Assembly (NCBI RefSeq): GCF_005222785.1
Contig: NZ_STGH01000002.1
Coordinates: forward strand, 682,001 to 746,000
From: Rhodobacter sp. SY28-1
Lineage (GTDB): Bacteria; Pseudomonadota; Alphaproteobacteria; Rhodobacterales; Rhodobacteraceae
Length of the DNA stretch: 64,000 bases
Direction: 5' to 3'
How positions within the stretch are numbered: position 1 is the stretch's first letter; the number at the start of each line of letters is the position of its first letter. The notes under the pieces were generated by a model that saw only the letters and a program-made list of their open reading frames with translations, did not search any database and was not told the origin of the DNA. The translations under genes and the position numbers were made by a program. Of this stretch, positions 45,185 through 53,907 are shown one piece after another.

Positions 45185-45627
45185 ATGAGAAGCGCCCCCT
45201 CGTGCCGCAGAAGCGCCGCCTTCGTCTCTACCCCGCCCGGGGCCGAGAAGCCGCCGAACCAGTCGGTCCCCATGACCCGGTGGCAGGGGATCAGGATCGG
45301 CAGCGGATTGGCCCCGCAGGCCTGCCCCACCGCCTGCGGCGCAGCACTCACGACCTTGGCGATCTGGCCATAGGTCCGCGTCTGGCCATAGGGAATGTCG
45401 GCCATCGCGCGTCGCACCGCCGCATTCAGCCCCGTCCCCCAGTCCAGCGGCAGATCGAACCGCGTCAGCCGCCCCGCGAAATAGGCCGCCAGCTGCACCA
45501 GACCCTCGTCCAGCAGCGCCGTCCGGCCCGCTTCCTCCGGCAAGCGCCACTCCAGTCCCGCCAACACTCCGTCCCGTTCCACCAGACAGACCGGCCCGAA
45601 CGGCCCCACCAGGCCCGCCCGGATCAC
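45181..45627 (-). CDS. ogt: Methylated-DNA-protein cysteine methyltransferase
   Basis: A 148-residue single-turnover repair protein that moves alkyl groups from O6-alkylguanine to its own Cys. The active site IPCHRVMG is near residues 112-119, preceded by the DNA-binding YGQIAKVVSAAPQAVGQACG. There is a short N-terminal domain and no Ada regulator domain. The start is a GTG overlapping the LysR stop (GTGA). Confidence 0.92.
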   Translation of the reverse strand: MIRAGLVGPFGPVCLVERDGVLAGLEWRLPEEAGRTALLDEGLVQLAAYFAGRLTRFDLPLDWGTGLNAAVRRAMADIPYGQTRTYGQIAKVVSAAPQAVGQACGANPLPILIPCHRVMGTDWFGGFSAPGGVETKAALLRHEGALLI

Positions 45628-46493
45628 GTCTTGCCCTCACGCAAGGGCGCAAAGGCCTGGCGCAGGACCTCGGCCATCCCCTCCACTGCCGGAGATGTCC
45701 CGCGCGGGTTGCGTCGCAGGACCACCCGCGCATTGTCGACGATGGGAAAGCCGTCCTCGGTCGTCAGTTCCCGGCAACCCGCGGGGATCGTGCTGCGCGA
45801 CAGGGGCGCGATGGCCATCCCGTTCATCACTGCCACCCGGAACCCCCCCGCCATGTCGCAGGACCAAGCCACCCGCCAGTCGATCCCCAGACGGTTCAAG
45901 GAGACCTCGACATAGTCCCGGCTCCACTCCGACTGGAAGTAGACCGCCACCGGCACTGGCCGCCGCAGGTGCTGGGCATGGGTCACCGAGGTCACCCAGA
46001 CCGTCGGGTCGATGCACAACACCTCGCCTTCCTGCACATACTCCCAGTCGTAGATCACCCCGAGGTCGATCTCGTCCGCCTCCAGCGCCTTGATCTGGGC
46101 CGAGGAGTGATCCACCCGGACTGAAACCTGCACCCCCTCGTGCCGCTCGTCGAACGCGGCCAGCGCGCGAGGCAGGACGGTGCCGGAGTATTCGTCCGAG
46201 ATCCCCACCCGCACCGGCCCGACCAGGGGCTTTTCCCGCAGCGCCACCGCCGCCTCGTCCAGCAGCGCCACCACCCGGCGCGCGTAGGGAACCAGCTGCT
46301 CGCCCCGCGGCGTCAGCGTGACGCCCCGCGCCTGCCGCTCGAACAAGGGTTGGCCAAGGTTCTCTTCCAGCCGCTTGACCTGCAGGCTGACCGCCGACTG
46401 CGTCCGGAACAACCGCTCGGCCGCCGCCGTGACCGAGCCGCTGTCCGCCACCGCCAGGAAGCTGCGCATCAGGTCACTTTCCAGCGGCTGCAT
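45624..46493 (-). CDS. LysR family transcriptional regulator
   Basis: A 289-residue regulator. The winged helix (about residues 1-60) has SGSVTAAAERLFRTQSAVSL and the periplasmic-binding-like effector domain follows. Target and inducer are unknown. It is the first gene of an operon with ogt and DUF3253 and divergent from a DUF1127 gene. The 103-base spacer holds TTTGTGAAATGTCAAA, an inverted repeat that could be its operator. I start at the ATG at 46493; a GTG lies one codon upstream. Confidence 0.87.
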   Translation of the reverse strand: MQPLESDLMRSFLAVADSGSVTAAAERLFRTQSAVSLQVKRLEENLGQPLFERQARGVTLTPRGEQLVPYARRVVALLDEAAVALREKPLVGPVRVGISDEYSGTVLPRALAAFDERHEGVQVSVRVDHSSAQIKALEADEIDLGVIYDWEYVQEGEVLCIDPTVWVTSVTHAQHLRRPVPVAVYFQSEWSRDYVEVSLNRLGIDWRVAWSCDMAGGFRVAVMNGMAIAPLSRSTIPAGCRELTTEDGFPIVDNARVVLRRNPRGTSPAVEGMAEVLRQAFAPLREGKT

Positions 46494-46540
46494 CACGGAA
46501 CCTATGAGTCTGACTTATGTCACCCATCAAACCTATTCGT

Positions 46541-46569
46541 TTGTGAAATGTCAAACCTCGCCCTATCTC
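46541..46569 (+). promoter_or_regulatory. Promoter of the second DUF1127 gene, overlapping a possible LysR site
   Basis: TTGTGA (46541-46546) and TATCTC (46564-46569) are 17 bases apart. The -35 lies in the dyad TTTG-TGAAATGT-CAAA, as expected if the divergent LysR protein controls it. Confidence 0.5.
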
Positions 46570-46596
46570 TGGGTCTCAACACAAGGAGACCAGATC

Positions 46597-46812
46597 ATGT
46601 TCGCCCGCCTCTTCGCCCTTCTGCAGCTGCGCCGCTCGACCGCGTTCCTGCTGGAACGTGAAGATGACCACCTGCTGCGCGACATCGGTCTGACCCGTGA
46701 GGACCTGATCGCGCTGCGCCGGGGCGACCAACTGTTCGACGCCCTGGTCAAGGCCACCAGCCTGCATTCGACGCCGACGCCCCGCGGTCTCCCCGTAGGC
46801 GCTTCGGCCTGA
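46597..46812 (+). CDS. DUF1127-type small protein
   Basis: A 71-residue protein with the DUF1127-like core LLEREDDHLLRDIGLTREDL (about residues 18-37) and a variable tail. The ATG at 46597 follows AAGGAG by eight bases. It is divergent from a LysR gene, with its own promoter and a strong terminator, so it is a single-gene transcript. The function is probably a stress or growth-linked regulator, inferred from family members in related bacteria. Confidence 0.78.
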   Translation: MFARLFALLQLRRSTAFLLEREDDHLLRDIGLTREDLIALRRGDQLFDALVKATSLHSTPTPRGLPVGASA

Positions 46813-46814
46813 CT

Positions 46815-46851
46815 CTTCGCCGGGGGACTGGGGACTCCCGGCGAAGTTTTT
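46815..46851 (+). terminator. Intrinsic terminator of the DUF1127 gene
   Basis: CTTCGCCGGG and CCCGGCGAAG pair perfectly around a 12-base loop and are followed by TTTTT. Confidence 0.9.
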
Positions 46852-46872
46852 CCCCTCGCAACCTGACGCCAC

Positions 46873-46899
46873 CAAGAATTTTCGCCGAAAATTCTTGGA
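46873..46899 (-). terminator. AT-rich hairpin downstream of the acyl-CoA ligase gene
   Basis: CCAAGAATTTT-CGCCG-AAAATTCTTGG is a perfect 11-base inverted repeat, close in sequence to 7262-7290. It ends the minus-strand ligase gene. Confidence 0.7.
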
Positions 46900-46905
46900 T
46901 TTGCG

Positions 46906-48432
46906 CTATACCGGCAGCATCCGCCGCAGGATCTTGCCCGAGGCCGATTTCGGGATCGCCTCGATGAAGGTGATCCGCTTCGGCAGCTTGTAGTGCGCAA
47001 GCTGCCCCGCCAGATGGGCCCGGATCGCCGCCCCCTCGGCCCCCTCGGCGGGGACAACGAAAGCCACCGGCACCTCGCCCGTCTCGTCGTCCGGAACCCC
47101 GCGCACGGCGGCATCCTTCACCATCGGGGACGTCAGAAGTGCCGCCTCCACCTCGGCGGGGGCCACCTGGAAGCCGCTGACCTTGATCAGCTCCTTCAGC
47201 CGGTCCCGGATGAAGACGTTGCCCTGACCGTCCACCTGCGCAAGATCGCCGGTCTTCAGCCAACCGTCCTGCGTCAAGGTCGCCGCCGTTGCGTCGGGCC
47301 GGTTGTGATAGCCCGCCATAACCTGCGGGCCACGCACCCAAAGCTCGCCCTCGCCGCCCGGTTCCACATCGGCCCCCGTCGCCGGATCGACGATGCGAAA
47401 CTCGGTCGAGGCCACCGCCACGCCGATCGCCCCCGGCACCGACGTCGCAAAGGGGACCGAGTGGCTGACCGGGCTCATCTCGGTCATCCCGTAGCCCTGC
47501 CGCGACTGAACCCCGGTGCGCCGGGTCACCGCCTCCGCCACCTCCGCACTCAGCGGAGCCGCCCCAGACACCAGCCGCTTGACCGGCGACAGATCAAACT
47601 GATCGACCATGGGATGCTTGGCAAGGGCAACGGCAACGGGCGGGGCGATGAACATCGTCGGCGTCGCATGGCGGCTGCAGAGCGTCAGGAATTGCTCAAG
47701 ATCAAAGCGTGGCATCGTGACGACAGTGCCCCCGGTCGCCAGATAGACGTTCATCAACACGGTCTGGCCATAGATGTGAAAGAAGGGCAGGAAGGCCACC
47801 ACCCTGTCGCCGGTCTGCACTTGAAAGCAGACTTGGCACTGCTCGACATTGGCGACGAGATTCCGGTGGGTCAGCCGCACCCCCTTGGGCAGGCCGGTCG
47901 TCCCGCTGGAATAGGGCAGCACCGCCACGTCCGCCGCATCGTCGACCGGCACCTGCGCCGCCAGCGGCGCGCCCATCAGCGCGGCAAGCGGTGTCGCCCC
48001 CTCCGCCTCGCCGATCACTGCGACCTCTATCCCCCCGGCCGCCGCCTTCGCCGTTTCCAGAAAGGCCGGGATGGTGACCAGAAGTCTGGCCCCCGAATCC
48101 TGCAACTGATGCGCCACTTCGGGGGCGGTGTAGGTCGGGTTGATCGTGGTGACCGTCGCCCCGGCGAAGGCCACGCCGTGGAAGACCACAGCATAGTCCG
48201 GGCAGTTCGGTGCAAGGATCGCGACCACATCGCCCTTGCCCAGCCCCCGCGCCGCCAGCCCCCCGGCAAGCCGCCGGATGCCCACCTCCAGCGCCTCCGT
48301 CGTGACCTCGCGGCCCGAGGGGCCGTCGATCATCGCCACCCGGCCGGGGCCCCCCGCCAGCCCGCGCAGGACACGCTCGGTGATGCTTTCGCCCCGCAGG
48401 CTGATCGGCGGATACGGACTTGTGTAGATCAT
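46906..48432 (-). CDS. AMP-dependent acyl-CoA ligase (4-coumarate-CoA ligase-like)
   Basis: A 508-residue ANL-superfamily enzyme. The AMP-binding YSSGTTGLPKGVRLTHRN (about residues 174-191), QGYGMTEMSP (about 315-324), TGDLAQVD, and PKSASGKILRR with the catalytic Lys near residue 501 are all intact. It activates a carboxylic acid as acyl-AMP and then acyl-CoA. Overall it looks like plant-type 4CL and firefly-luciferase relatives, so an aromatic or medium-chain acid is likely, but the substrate is not set by sequence. It stands alone between ileS and DUF1127. Confidence 0.88.
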   Translation of the reverse strand: MIYTSPYPPISLRGESITERVLRGLAGGPGRVAMIDGPSGREVTTEALEVGIRRLAGGLAARGLGKGDVVAILAPNCPDYAVVFHGVAFAGATVTTINPTYTAPEVAHQLQDSGARLLVTIPAFLETAKAAAGGIEVAVIGEAEGATPLAALMGAPLAAQVPVDDAADVAVLPYSSGTTGLPKGVRLTHRNLVANVEQCQVCFQVQTGDRVVAFLPFFHIYGQTVLMNVYLATGGTVVTMPRFDLEQFLTLCSRHATPTMFIAPPVAVALAKHPMVDQFDLSPVKRLVSGAAPLSAEVAEAVTRRTGVQSRQGYGMTEMSPVSHSVPFATSVPGAIGVAVASTEFRIVDPATGADVEPGGEGELWVRGPQVMAGYHNRPDATAATLTQDGWLKTGDLAQVDGQGNVFIRDRLKELIKVSGFQVAPAEVEAALLTSPMVKDAAVRGVPDDETGEVPVAFVVPAEGAEGAAIRAHLAGQLAHYKLPKRITFIEAIPKSASGKILRRMLPV

Positions 48433-48496
48433 GGCACCCTCCCCGGTTCAGGGAAGGATACCACGGTTTCCGCCGAAAAGTTTCAGCCGCGCCCGG

Positions 48497-51412
48497 TCAG
48501 CCCAGCGCGTCGTTGCAGCGCTGGCAGGTGCCGGGGTGCTTGTGGGTGCCCACGTCCGGCAGCACCTTCCAGCAACGCTCGCATTTCTGGCCTTTGGCGG
48601 GCGCAAACTCCACCGCCACGCCCGGCACATCGGCCAGCGCGAAGACGCCCTCCGGCGCGGGCTTTGTCGACAGCCAGATGCAGGAGGTGATGCAGACCTC
48701 GTCGAAAGGCACCGTCTCCAGCAGCGCCATCATCTGCGGCGAGACGAACACCGTCGGCGCGGCTTCCAGGCTCGCCCCGATGACCTTCGCCGTCCGCTGC
48801 ACCTCCAGCGCCCCCGTCACCACGCGTCGCACGTCGCGGATCGTCTCCCACTTCGCCGCCAGCGCCGAGTCCAGCCACGCCTTCGGCGTCTCCGGGAAGT
48901 CCACCAGATGGACCGAGCTTTCCTCACCCGGGAACCGCTCGAGCCAGACCTCCTCCATCGTGAAGACGAGGACCGGGGCCAGCCATGTGGTCAGCCGGTG
49001 GAACAGGATGTCCATCACCGTGCGGCAGGACCGGCGGGTCAGGCTGGTCGCCGGATCGCAATAGAGCGAGTCCTTGCGGATGTCGAAATAGACCGCCGAC
49101 AGGTCGGACGTGCAGAAGGTGAAAAGCTTCTGGAACACCCCCTGGAAGTCGTATTTCGCATAGCCCTCGCGCACTTCGGCGTCGAGCTCGGCCAGCCGGT
49201 GCAGCACCCAGCGCTCCAGCTCCGGCATCTGGGCCGGCTCCACCCGCTCCGCCTCGCTGAACCCCGCCAAGGCCCCCAGCATATACCGCATGGTATTCCG
49301 CAGCCGGCGATAGCTGTCGGCGACCCCTTTCAGGATCTCCTTCCCGATGCGCAGGTCCACCGTATAGTCCGACTGCGCCACCCAAAGCCGCAGGATATCC
49401 GCGCCATACTCCCCGATCACCTCCTGCGGGGCCACGGTGTTGCCGAGCGATTTGGACATCTTCATGCCCTTCTCGTCCAGCGTGAAGCCGTGGGTCAGGA
49501 CGCCCCGGTATGGCGCCCGCCCCTTGGTCCCGCAGGCCTGCAGCATACTGGAATGGAACCACCCGCGATGCTGGTCGGTGCCTTCAAGGTACAGGTCCGC
49601 CAGCCCGTCCGCCGACCCATCCTCCCGGTCGCGCAGCACGAAGGCATGAGTCGAGCCGGAGTCGAACCAGACGTCCAGCACGTCATAGACCTGTTCATAA
49701 TCCTGCGGATTCACGATCCCATCGAGGACGCGTTCCTTGAATCCTTGCACATACCAAACATCGGCGCCCTCGGCCTCGAAGGCCGCCTTGATGCGCGCGT
49801 TCACCTCCGCGTTGCGCAAGAGGAAGTCCGCGTCGGTCGGCAAAGCACCTTTCTTCACGAAGCAGGTCAGCGGAACACCCCAGGCGCGCTGGCGCGACAG
49901 CACCCAATCCGGCCGCGCCTCGATCATCGAATGCAGGCGGTTCCGCCCCGTGGAAGGCGTCCACTCCACCAGCTGATTGATCGAATTCAGCGCCCGCGTC
50001 CGGATCGTCTCGCCGTAAGTCGACATCCCGTCATCCAGCGCCCGGTCGATCGCCACGAACCACTGCGGCGTGTTGCGATAGATGACCGGGGCCTTCGACC
50101 GCCAGGAATGCGGATAGGAATGCTTCAGCTTCGCCTTGGCAAAGAGCGCGCCCGAATAGGCCAGCTGCTTGATGACCGACACGTTCGCCGGCCCCTCCTT
50201 GCCGTCCGGAGTGATGATGTGCTGCCCGCCGAACAGCGGCAGGTTGGCCCGATAGGACCCGTCCGCCTCGACATTGTAGGTCATCGGCAGCCCGAACTTC
50301 ACGCCCAGCTGATAGTCGTCATCGCCGTGCGACGGAGCCGTATGCACAAACCCCGTCCCCGCATCGTCGGTGACATGGTCACCGGGGAGCATGGGGACGT
50401 CATAGTCCCACTCTGCCGCACCACCTTCGACACCCCGGAACGGGTGCGCCAGCACCATTCCCTTCAGGTCCGCCGCCGAGACATCGCCCAGCCGCCGAAC
50501 CATCTCCGGCCCGACCAGCTTGGCCTGTCCGAACACGGCCTCCGCCAGCTTGTCCGCCAACACCACCCGATGCCCGATGGTGGCCTGGCTGTCCTCCGGC
50601 CGCCCGATGATCTCGTACAGGCCGTAAGAGATCTCCGGCCCAAAGGCGACCGCGCGGTTCTGTGGGATCGTCCAGGGCGTCGTCGTCCAGATCACCACGT
50701 CGGTCGGCGTCTTGGTGAACAGCGCATCGCCATGGATCACCCGGAACCGCACCCAGACCTGATGGCTGGTATGGTCGTGATACTCCACCTCCGCCTCGGC
50801 CAAAGCGGTCTTCTCCACCGGGGACCACATCACCGGCTTCGACCCCTGATACAGCGACCCGTTCATCAGGAACTTCATGAACTCGTCCGCGATCACCGCC
50901 TCGGCGTGGTAGTCCATCGTCAGATACGGCCGGTCCCACTTGCCTGTGACCCCCAGCCGCTTGAACTCCTCGCGCTGGACGTCGATCCAGCCCTCGGCGA
51001 ACTTGCGGCACTCCTGCCGGAAGGCGACCGTGTCCACGTCGTCCTTGTTCAGACCTTTCGCGCGGTACTGTTCCTCGATCTTCCACTCGATCGGCAACCC
51101 GTGGCAGTCCCAGCCCGGCACATAGCGCGCGTCCCGGCCCATCATCTGCTGGCTGCGCACCACCATGTCCTTCAACACCTTGTTCAGCGCATGGCCGATG
51201 TGCAGGTGCCCGTTGGCATAGGGAGGCCCGTCATGCAGCACGAAGGGTGCCCGCCCGGCGGCAGAGGACCGCAGCCGGTCATAGACCCCGATCCTTTCCC
51301 ACCGCGCCAGCCATTCCGGCTCGCGCTGGGGCAGGCCCGCCCGCATCGGGAAGGCGGTCTCGGGCAGGAAAACGGTATCGCGGTAGTCAACAGCGGCGGT
51401 ATCGGCGCACAT
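48497..51412 (-). CDS. ileS: Isoleucine-tRNA ligase
   Basis: A 971-residue class Ia synthetase that charges tRNA-Ile. GPPYANGHLHIGHALNK (HIGH motif, about residues 62-78), a large editing domain (about 200-420), KMSKSLGN (about 650-657), and a C-terminal zinc finger CERCWK...CQRC near 945-965. The zinc finger shows it is the bacterial type. The ATG at 51412 follows a GA-rich site. A promoter lies 140 bases upstream. Confidence 0.97.
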   Translation of the reverse strand: MCADTAAVDYRDTVFLPETAFPMRAGLPQREPEWLARWERIGVYDRLRSSAAGRAPFVLHDGPPYANGHLHIGHALNKVLKDMVVRSQQMMGRDARYVPGWDCHGLPIEWKIEEQYRAKGLNKDDVDTVAFRQECRKFAEGWIDVQREEFKRLGVTGKWDRPYLTMDYHAEAVIADEFMKFLMNGSLYQGSKPVMWSPVEKTALAEAEVEYHDHTSHQVWVRFRVIHGDALFTKTPTDVVIWTTTPWTIPQNRAVAFGPEISYGLYEIIGRPEDSQATIGHRVVLADKLAEAVFGQAKLVGPEMVRRLGDVSAADLKGMVLAHPFRGVEGGAAEWDYDVPMLPGDHVTDDAGTGFVHTAPSHGDDDYQLGVKFGLPMTYNVEADGSYRANLPLFGGQHIITPDGKEGPANVSVIKQLAYSGALFAKAKLKHSYPHSWRSKAPVIYRNTPQWFVAIDRALDDGMSTYGETIRTRALNSINQLVEWTPSTGRNRLHSMIEARPDWVLSRQRAWGVPLTCFVKKGALPTDADFLLRNAEVNARIKAAFEAEGADVWYVQGFKERVLDGIVNPQDYEQVYDVLDVWFDSGSTHAFVLRDREDGSADGLADLYLEGTDQHRGWFHSSMLQACGTKGRAPYRGVLTHGFTLDEKGMKMSKSLGNTVAPQEVIGEYGADILRLWVAQSDYTVDLRIGKEILKGVADSYRRLRNTMRYMLGALAGFSEAERVEPAQMPELERWVLHRLAELDAEVREGYAKYDFQGVFQKLFTFCTSDLSAVYFDIRKDSLYCDPATSLTRRSCRTVMDILFHRLTTWLAPVLVFTMEEVWLERFPGEESSVHLVDFPETPKAWLDSALAAKWETIRDVRRVVTGALEVQRTAKVIGASLEAAPTVFVSPQMMALLETVPFDEVCITSCIWLSTKPAPEGVFALADVPGVAVEFAPAKGQKCERCWKVLPDVGTHKHPGTCQRCNDALG

Positions 51413-51799
51413 GGGAGGGGAACCTCAAGACATCAGGGGCAGGTCGGCCCGGAAAGCGGGCCAGCGGCAAGACGACGAACCCGGCCGGGCCTCAGCCCGC
51501 CGGGCAAGTAATTCGCGAAGGAACAACCCGCCACATCTGCATGCGCGGCCTTATAGACAAAGGCCCGGGAACGGTCCAGCCCGCCCCCCGGCTTTCCCTT
51601 CGGCAAATATTCCGGGGGTGCCGATGGTTTCGCCACTGGTTCAAGAAACCGGAGGCACGGGCAGCGCCCCCATCAGCCGAGGAGGAGGCGCAGCCCGACG
51701 ACGAGACAAAAGCCTCGCGCGTCAGCGCTCATCTAGAAAACCGCCCGCGACCACCCGCGCTCTTGCCAGAAGCCAAATCCCCTGCCACCCATGCGCCCC
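51413..51799. other. Intergenic region between ileS and the FAD monooxygenase gene
   Basis: 387 bases without a supported gene between divergent units. It holds the ileS promoter (51550-51578), a fragment of the dispersed motif (CGGCAAATATTCCGGGGG at 51601-51618), and an otherwise featureless GC-rich stretch to 51799. The short frames present do not resemble known proteins. Confidence 0.5.
51550..51578 (-). promoter_or_regulatory. Probable sigma-70 promoter of ileS
   Basis: On the minus strand TGGACC (51573-51578) and TATAAG (51550-51555) are 17 bases apart. The start near 51543 gives a leader of about 130 nt. No T-box-like structure was seen. Confidence 0.5.
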
Positions 51800-53008
51800 A
51801 TGACGCACAAGATCGCCATCACCGGGGCCGGAATGGGAGGCCTCGCCGCCGCCGCCCTGCTTGCAAGGGATGGCCACGACGTTACCCTCTTCGAACGCTT
51901 TGAGACACCAAAGCCGCTTGGCTCCGGCCTTGTCATCCAGCCGGTCGGCCTCGCCGTCCTCGATGCCCTCGGTGCCGGGGACACCGCCCGCAGCCTCGGC
52001 GCGTCGCTCACCCGGATGCTCGGGCACTCCGGCGACCGCGTCGCACTTGACGTCGCCTATCGCGCGGGCCAGCCCGGCCTTGCGATGCACCGCGCCAGCC
52101 TGTTTCACGTCCTCTGGCAAGCCGCCCGGGGGCAAGGCATCGCGCCAGTGACCGGCCAGGCGGCGCAGTCCACCCATGCGACGCCCACCGGCATCCACCT
52201 TGTCACCGACCAGGGCGAGCATGGACCCTTCGACCTGATCGTCGACGCCTCCGGCGCAGGATCGCTTCTCTCTCCCCTCACTGCCCGTCCCCTGCCATTC
52301 GGCGCCGTCTGGGCCCATGTCCCCTGGCCCGCAACCGACTTGCCCGCGACCGAGCTGCGCCAGCGCTACCACCGCGCCTCCCGCATGGCGGGCATCCTGC
52401 CCATCGGCTGCCTGCCCGGCGACCCGACGCCACGGGCCGCAGTCTTCTGGTCGCTTTCCGGCGCAGAGCTGGACCACTGGCCCGCAAGACCGCTCGACGC
52501 GTGGAAAGCCGAGGTCGGGGCCTTCTGGCCCGCGATGACCCCCTTCCTCGACCGGATTTCCGACAAGGCCCAACTGACCGCTGCCCGCTATACCCATGGC
52601 ACACTCGGCAAACCCTACTCCGACCGCCTGGTCCACATCGGCGATGCCGCGCACCGCGCCAGCCCCCAGCTTGGCCAGGGCGCCAATATGGCGCTGCTCG
52701 ATGCCCAGGCGCTGGCGCTGGCCCTGCGACAACCGCTGGACGAGGCCCTCCGCGCCTACCACCGCTCGCGCCGCTGGCACCTTGCGCTTTACCAGGCGCT
52801 GTCGGCGGCCTTCACCCCGCAGTACCAGTCGCACAGCCGCGCCTTGCCGGTTCTGCGCGACCATGTCCTCTCGCCGCTTTCCCGCCTCTGGCCCCTGCCC
52901 CGCATCCTCTCCGCCCTCGTCTCGGGTGACCTGATCCCGCCGATCGCAGGGCAGGCACAGGGTGCAGGCAGCGCAGGCCGACCGGGAGCCTTGGTTCACA
53001 AATCCTGA
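51800..53008 (+). CDS. FAD-dependent aromatic-ring-type monooxygenase
   Basis: A 402-residue flavoprotein. The N-terminal Rossmann motif is AITGAGMGGLAAAALLARDG then HDVTLFER (about residues 5-32), and the second FAD motif GDAAHRASPQLGQGANMALL is at about 278-297. It is related to the UbiH/salicylate hydroxylase group (PF01494). The substrate is unknown. It starts at ATG 51800 (MTHKIAITGAG) or three codons earlier. The C-terminal 40 residues are Ala/Gly-rich and variable. Confidence 0.85.
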   Translation: MTHKIAITGAGMGGLAAAALLARDGHDVTLFERFETPKPLGSGLVIQPVGLAVLDALGAGDTARSLGASLTRMLGHSGDRVALDVAYRAGQPGLAMHRASLFHVLWQAARGQGIAPVTGQAAQSTHATPTGIHLVTDQGEHGPFDLIVDASGAGSLLSPLTARPLPFGAVWAHVPWPATDLPATELRQRYHRASRMAGILPIGCLPGDPTPRAAVFWSLSGAELDHWPARPLDAWKAEVGAFWPAMTPFLDRISDKAQLTAARYTHGTLGKPYSDRLVHIGDAAHRASPQLGQGANMALLDAQALALALRQPLDEALRAYHRSRRWHLALYQALSAAFTPQYQSHSRALPVLRDHVLSPLSRLWPLPRILSALVSGDLIPPIAGQAQGAGSAGRPGALVHKS

Positions 53009-53105
53009 ACGCCTGCGGCCAAGTGCTTGATTTGTCTTGGCCCAGACCCGCTGTCCACCGTGGACATCGCTGGACAGATCCCCCCCGACCTGCCATCCTC
53101 GCGCC

Positions 53106-53474
53106 ATGAAACTCCCCTCCCTAAACGTCCTTGGCCAAGAGCTGCAGTCCTGCTCGACCGACCCCGTCACCGGGTTCTTCCGCGACGGCTGCTGCAACAC
53201 CGGCCCGATGGACCGGGGCCTCCACACCGTCTGCGCCCTGATGACGGCCGAGTTTCTGGCCCTGTCGAAATACCTCGGCAACGACCTTTCCACGCCCCGG
53301 CCCGAATACGGGTTCCAGGGGCTCAAGCCCGGCGACCAGTGGTGCCTCTGCGCCAGCCGGTTCCTGCAGGCGCATGAGGAAGGCGCCGCCCCCAAGGTCC
53401 GCCTCGCAGCGACGCATCAGGCCACGCTCGCCATCGTCCCGCTCGACATCCTTCGGCAATACGCCACCGACTGA
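53106..53474 (+). CDS. DUF2237 family protein
   Basis: A 122-residue protein with the DUF2237 pattern: NVLGQELQSCSTDPVTGFFR, then DGCCNTGPMDRGLHTVCALM (about residues 27-46), LGNDLSTPRPEYGF near 57-70 and GDQWCLCASRF (about 75-85). The five or more conserved cysteines suggest metal or redox chemistry, but no activity is known. It is followed 40 bases later by the haemoglobin gene and may share its transcript. Confidence 0.87.
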   Translation: MKLPSLNVLGQELQSCSTDPVTGFFRDGCCNTGPMDRGLHTVCALMTAEFLALSKYLGNDLSTPRPEYGFQGLKPGDQWCLCASRFLQAHEEGAAPKVRLAATHQATLAIVPLDILRQYATD

Positions 53475-53514
53475 CCGGGTGGACTCCACACCGGGTCGGC
53501 GCGACACAGGTCCC

Positions 53515-53907
53515 ATGATCCCGCCGCGCTTCGATGTCTCCGAAGACCAGATCGCCCGCGTCGTGGCGACCTTCTACGCCTGCATTCGTGAGCATCCCGG
53601 CCTTGGCCCGGTGTTTGCGAGGCATGTCACCGACTGGCCCGCGCATGAGGCAAAGATCACTCGGTTCTGGCGGAACGCGATCCTGCACGAACGCAGCTAT
53701 GACGGGAACCCGCTGGCCGTCCACCGCGCCGCCGGGAATGTCCGGCTGGGGATGTTCGATGTCTGGCTCGGCCTGTTCGACTCGGTACTCAAGCGGGAAC
53801 TGTCGCCCGACACTGCCGCAGCCTGGTCGACCCTCGCCCACCGGATCGGGCGCGGGCTGATGTTCGGGATGCAGGGCGACCCAGGCGCGCCACCCTCACT
53901 TCGCTGA
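53515..53907 (+). CDS. Group III truncated haemoglobin
   Basis: A 130-residue globin of the TrHb3 type. FYACIREHPGLGPVFARHV has the B10-region Tyr (about residue 21), ITRFWRNAIL carries the helix-E Trp, and NPLAVHRAAGN holds the proximal His (about residue 75), followed by FDVWLGLF. Group III globins bind O2 or NO; their roles are poorly defined but often tied to NO or microaerobic conditions. The gene's 3' end overlaps the convergent LuxR gene by 12 bases. Confidence 0.88.
   Translation: MIPPRFDVSEDQIARVVATFYACIREHPGLGPVFARHVTDWPAHEAKITRFWRNAILHERSYDGNPLAVHRAAGNVRLGMFDVWLGLFDSVLKRELSPDTAAAWSTLAHRIGRGLMFGMQGDPGAPPSLR

Noticed and set aside
46993-48690. A 565-codon plus-strand frame opposite the acyl-CoA ligase
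   Set aside because: Antisense shadow; no ribosome site or domain.
48431-51511. A 1026-codon plus-strand frame opposite ileS
   Set aside because: Pure antisense of ileS with arginine/histidine/proline-rich content and no recognisable motif.
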